A stretch of 64,000 nt of DNA from Mucilaginibacter_A sp050955045 (GTDB lineage: Bacteria; Bacteroidota; Bacteroidia; Sphingobacteriales; Sphingobacteriaceae). The stretch covers positions 58,531 through 122,530 of the forward strand of contig JBPBQV010000003.1 of the NCBI GenBank assembly GCA_050955045.1, in the 5' to 3' direction. The notes under the pieces are model-generated. The model saw only the letters and a program-made list of their open reading frames with translations, made no database searches and was not told where the DNA came from. The translations under genes and the position numbers were made by a program. Shown one piece after another: positions 61,359-64,000 of the stretch. How positions within the stretch are numbered: the first letter of the stretch is position 1; every line of letters starts with the position of its first letter.

Positions 61359-62192
61359 CTACAAAAAACCATATTTTATTAATTCTGCTTCCATTGCCTG
61401 TTGCAAAGCTAAAGCTTCTACCCTTGCGGCTTCTGCAAAATCACGGTCTGAAGATGCATAGATAACAGACCTTGAAGCATTTACCAATAAGCCGCAATCA
61501 GCATTCATTCCGTATTTGCAAACATCTTCTAATGATCCGCCTTGTGTACCTACACCCGGAACCAGTAAAAAATGGTTTGGCGCGTGTTTTCTTACGGATA
61601 AAAAAGCTTCTCCGCGGGTTGCACCAACTACATACATCAACTGTTCTGCTGTTCCCCAGGTTTGAGATTTCTGCAAAACCTGTTCGTATAAAGCATCTTG
61701 TCCGTTTTCCAATAATTGAAAATCCAGGTGACTTTCGTTAGAAGTTAGCGCCAACAAAATCACCCACTTATTTTTATAGGCTAAAAAAGGCATTACCGAA
61801 TCAGAACCCATATAAGGCGCAACCGTAACGGCATCAAACTCCATCCCGGAAGATTTTTGATCGAAAAACGCTTTCGCATACATCTGACCAGTATTGCCCA
61901 AATCGCCCCGTTTAGCATCTGCAATTTTAAAAACATCAGCCGGAATATAATTGCAGGTATCAATCAGATTCTGCCAACCTTTTGCACCATAACACTCGTA
62001 AAAGGCAGTGTTGGGTTTGTAGGCAACGCATAAATCATGTGTGGCATCAATAATCCGGCGGTTAAATTCCATCACCGGATCAGGAAAATCATTTAAAAAA
62101 GATGGGATTTTTTGCGGATCGGTATCTAAACCAATACAAAGAAAAGATTTTTTTTGACGGATTTGGCTGATTAACTGCTGCCTTGAAAACAT
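61359..62192 (-). CDS. pyrF: Orotidine 5'-phosphate decarboxylase, type 2
   Basis: 277 aa of the longer OMPdecase type. The catalytic DAKRGDLGNTGQMYAKAF with the Lys-Asp array, FLCIGLDTDPQKIP at the start, and VVGATRGEAFLSVRK and LLVPGVGTQGGSLED near the end. Last step of UMP synthesis. Stands alone; divergent from rho. Confidence 0.95.
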   Translation of the reverse strand: MFSRQQLISQIRQKKSFLCIGLDTDPQKIPSFLNDFPDPVMEFNRRIIDATHDLCVAYKPNTAFYECYGAKGWQNLIDTCNYIPADVFKIADAKRGDLGNTGQMYAKAFFDQKSSGMEFDAVTVAPYMGSDSVMPFLAYKNKWVILLALTSNESHLDFQLLENGQDALYEQVLQKSQTWGTAEQLMYVVGATRGEAFLSVRKHAPNHFLLVPGVGTQGGSLEDVCKYGMNADCGLLVNASRSVIYASSDRDFAEAARVEALALQQAMEAELIKYGFL

Positions 62193-62353
62193 AAATTTTT
62201 ATTATTAAATCAATCAAAACAAACAAAAATTGCTTAAAAACCGACCGAAAAAAATATTTTTACAGAATTAGTTTGAATACTTGTATTTATTATTTAGAAT
62301 TGCATCGTTTTCCAGACGATTTTCCTGCATTCCAAAAAACAGAACTATTCTCC

Positions 62354-62367
62354 AATGCTTTTTTTAT
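62354..62367 (-). repeat. Degenerate short repeat before rho
   Basis: Minus strand GATAAAAAAAGCAT, the rare AA variant of the dinucleotide. Confidence 0.45.
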
Positions 62368-62462
62368 CAGTGTAAAAACTGAAGTGTACGGTATCAGCTA
62401 AGAAAAATTTTATTTCTACCATTCAATCTTAATTAAAAAGATAAATATTATCATTCTTTCTC

Positions 62463-64000
62463 ATGTTTAATACCTCCGAACTGAACGACAAGCTCGTATC
62501 TGAGTTGCGTGAAATAGCCAGAAATATGGGTATTGCCCAAGCTGACGATTTACGTAAGCAAGATTTGATTACCGAGATCAGCAATAAACAAACTCCGGCT
62601 CCCGAAAAAGTTAAACCCGGCAGAAAACCCAGAGTTACCGAACCCGCAGCAGTTCCGGCAGAAACACCTGCTGAAATTGCACCGGAACCGGAACTAGCAG
62701 CAGTTAACGAACCCGCCGAAGCTGATGATAAACCCCGCAAAAGAACACGGACACTTAAAGTTACAAAAGACACCCGTGCAGATGCTGTACCGGAAATTGA
62801 TTTCCCTACAGCAGAACGTGTTTTACCAAGAAGTGAATCATCTGAAAATCAAGTAGTTTCATCTGTAAGAACTGCACCTCCGGCTAATACAACAGCAGAA
62901 CCTGTGCGCCGTTACAACGAAGTACCTGCTGACAACCGCCAGCCCAGATTTGAGAAACGTTATAATAATAACGGTAACCAAAGTAATAATAACGGGAACC
63001 AGAATTCAAATCCGCAGCAAAGTAATATTCAAAGCAATGTGCCTAATAAACATGCAGAACCTGCTATAAATCTGGACTTTGACAATGTTATTGTAAATGA
63101 AGGCGTGCTGGAAATTATGGCTGATGGTTATGGTTTTTTACGTTCTTCGGATTATAATTACTTGACTTCGCCAGATGATATTTATGTATCACAATCTCAA
63201 ATTAAACTATTTGGATTAAAAACTGGCGATACTGTTCGCGGAAGCATTCGTCCACCAAAAGAAGGTGAAAAATACTTTCCTTTAGTTCGTGTAGAAGCAA
63301 TTAACGGCCGTGTTCCTTCAGAAGTGCGCGATCGTGTTCCGTTTGATTTTTTAACGCCATTATTTCCTCAGGAAAAACTAAACCTTTTTTCGGAAATAAA
63401 TAATTATTCTACTCGGATCATTGATTTGTTTACGCCAATTGGTAAAGGGCAGCGAGGATTAATCGTTGCGCAACCTAAAACTGGTAAAACAAGTTTGTTA
63501 AAAGATATTGCCAATGCTATTGCAAAAAACCATCCAGAAGTTTATTTAATCATTTTGTTGATTGATGAACGCCCGGAAGAAGTTACCGATATGGCGCGCA
63601 GTGTTCATGCAGAAGTAGTTTCTTCTACGTTTGATGAACCAGCCGAACGACATGTAAAAATTGCAAACATCGTAATGGAAAAAGCAAAACGCATGGTAGA
63701 ATGTGGTCACGATGTTGTGATTCTATTAGATTCTATCACCCGTTTGGCCCGTGCTTATAATACGGTTGCGCCTGCTTCCGGCAAAATACTTTCCGGTGGT
63801 GTGGATGCTAATGCTTTGCATAAACCGAAACGCTTTTTTGGTGCTGCGCGAAATATTGAGGATGGCGGAAGTTTAACCATTATTGCCACAGCTTTAATTG
63901 ATACCGGTTCTAAAATGGACGAGGTTATCTTCGAAGAATTTAAAGGTACAGGTAACATGGAATTGCAGCTGGATCGTAAATTATCTAACAAAAGAATTTT
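62463..64000 (+). CDS. rho: Transcription termination factor Rho (C-terminus outside the window)
   Basis: 512 codons are visible from ATG 62463 to the window edge, with no stop. N-terminal Rho helical part (NTSELNDKLVSELREIARNM), then a long disordered P/A/N/Q-rich insertion (about 45-200), the RNA-binding cold-shock-like domain (about 205-290: GVLEIMADGYGFLRSSDYNY, IYVSQSQIKLFGLKTGDTVRG) and the ATPase: Walker A VAQPKTGKTSLL (335-346), ILLIDERPEEVTDMARSV, VVILLDSITRLARAYNT, Q-loop-like SGKILSGGVDANALHKPKRFF. Hexameric RNA helicase that ends transcripts. The N-terminal insertion is well known in Bacteroidota Rho. Missing the last segment only because of the window limit. Confidence 0.96.
   Translation, partial: MFNTSELNDKLVSELREIARNMGIAQADDLRKQDLITEISNKQTPAPEKVKPGRKPRVTEPAAVPAETPAEIAPEPELAAVNEPAEADDKPRKRTRTLKVTKDTRADAVPEIDFPTAERVLPRSESSENQVVSSVRTAPPANTTAEPVRRYNEVPADNRQPRFEKRYNNNGNQSNNNGNQNSNPQQSNIQSNVPNKHAEPAINLDFDNVIVNEGVLEIMADGYGFLRSSDYNYLTSPDDIYVSQSQIKLFGLKTGDTVRGSIRPPKEGEKYFPLVRVEAINGRVPSEVRDRVPFDFLTPLFPQEKLNLFSEINNYSTRIIDLFTPIGKGQRGLIVAQPKTGKTSLLKDIANAIAKNHPEVYLIILLIDERPEEVTDMARSVHAEVVSSTFDEPAERHVKIANIVMEKAKRMVECGHDVVILLDSITRLARAYNTVAPASGKILSGGVDANALHKPKRFFGAARNIEDGGSLTIIATALIDTGSKMDEVIFEEFKGTGNMELQLDRKLSNKRI

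Overview
The window is a chromosomal stretch of a Bacteroidota bacterium, most likely a Sphingobacteriaceae member close to Mucilaginibacter or Pedobacter. The signs are a moderately AT-rich genome, a type IX secretion (CHU_C, type B) sorting domain, large Oar-like and siderophore-type TonB-dependent receptors with carboxypeptidase-regulatory N-termini, DUF4394, DUF6702, Wzi and paired DUF3857/transglutaminase proteins, and a TAnnTTTG-type promoter. No rRNA, tRNA, CRISPR array, intact insertion sequence or prophage was seen.

Layout. 0-9.4 kb: two coupled glycosyltransferases, a PNPOx-like stress protein, a DUF4112 protein, a lipoprotein, a LuxR-type regulator, a four-gene operon (protealysin-like M4 protease, emfourin-type inhibitor, an unknown 103-aa protein, an outer-membrane protein) and queG. 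9.5-14.3 kb: siderophore-type TonB receptor plus PepSY membrane protein behind a palindromic operator-like site, and a DnaQ-type exonuclease. 14.5-19.1 kb: a pair of DUF3857/transglutaminase proteins (one with its catalytic residues lost), a 40-aa membrane protein and an NlpC/P60 lipoprotein. 19.2-26.7 kb: Oar-like receptor with a lipoprotein, a duplicated-domain DUF4394 lipoprotein and a DUF72 protein. 27-35 kb: an accessory-looking region with a strongly AT-rich 1000-aa membrane NACHT NTPase, decayed gene fragments (one present in two diverged copies), Wzi, and a convergent NuiA inhibitor / NucA-type nuclease pair. 35-51.5 kb: GH36 alpha-galactosidase, small proteins, Bcr/CflA transporter, DinB protein, aldo/keto reductase, a decayed TonB-receptor pseudogene, a 1182-aa T9SS-secreted PKD protein, an M1 peptidase and a GH1-like glycosidase. 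51.5-61.2 kb: an SDR gene, then a compact pentose-phosphate cluster (glucokinase-like, tkt, rpiB, tal, HAD, gnd, zwf, pgl) read leftward. 61.4-64 kb: pyrF, then rho running off the right edge.

The most striking signal is not a gene. A short sequence, RTAAAA(GA or AC)AGYATY, occurs about 50 times in 64 kb, on both strands in nearly equal number, inside genes in several frames and preferentially between genes, where it often forms inverted pairs at gene ends. This is the architecture known for DNA uptake sequences of Haemophilus and Neisseria. I know of no such element described in Bacteroidota, so it is offered as a hypothesis. A secondary theme is two enzyme-inhibitor pairs, M4 protease with emfourin and NucA-type nuclease with NuiA, in the same window.
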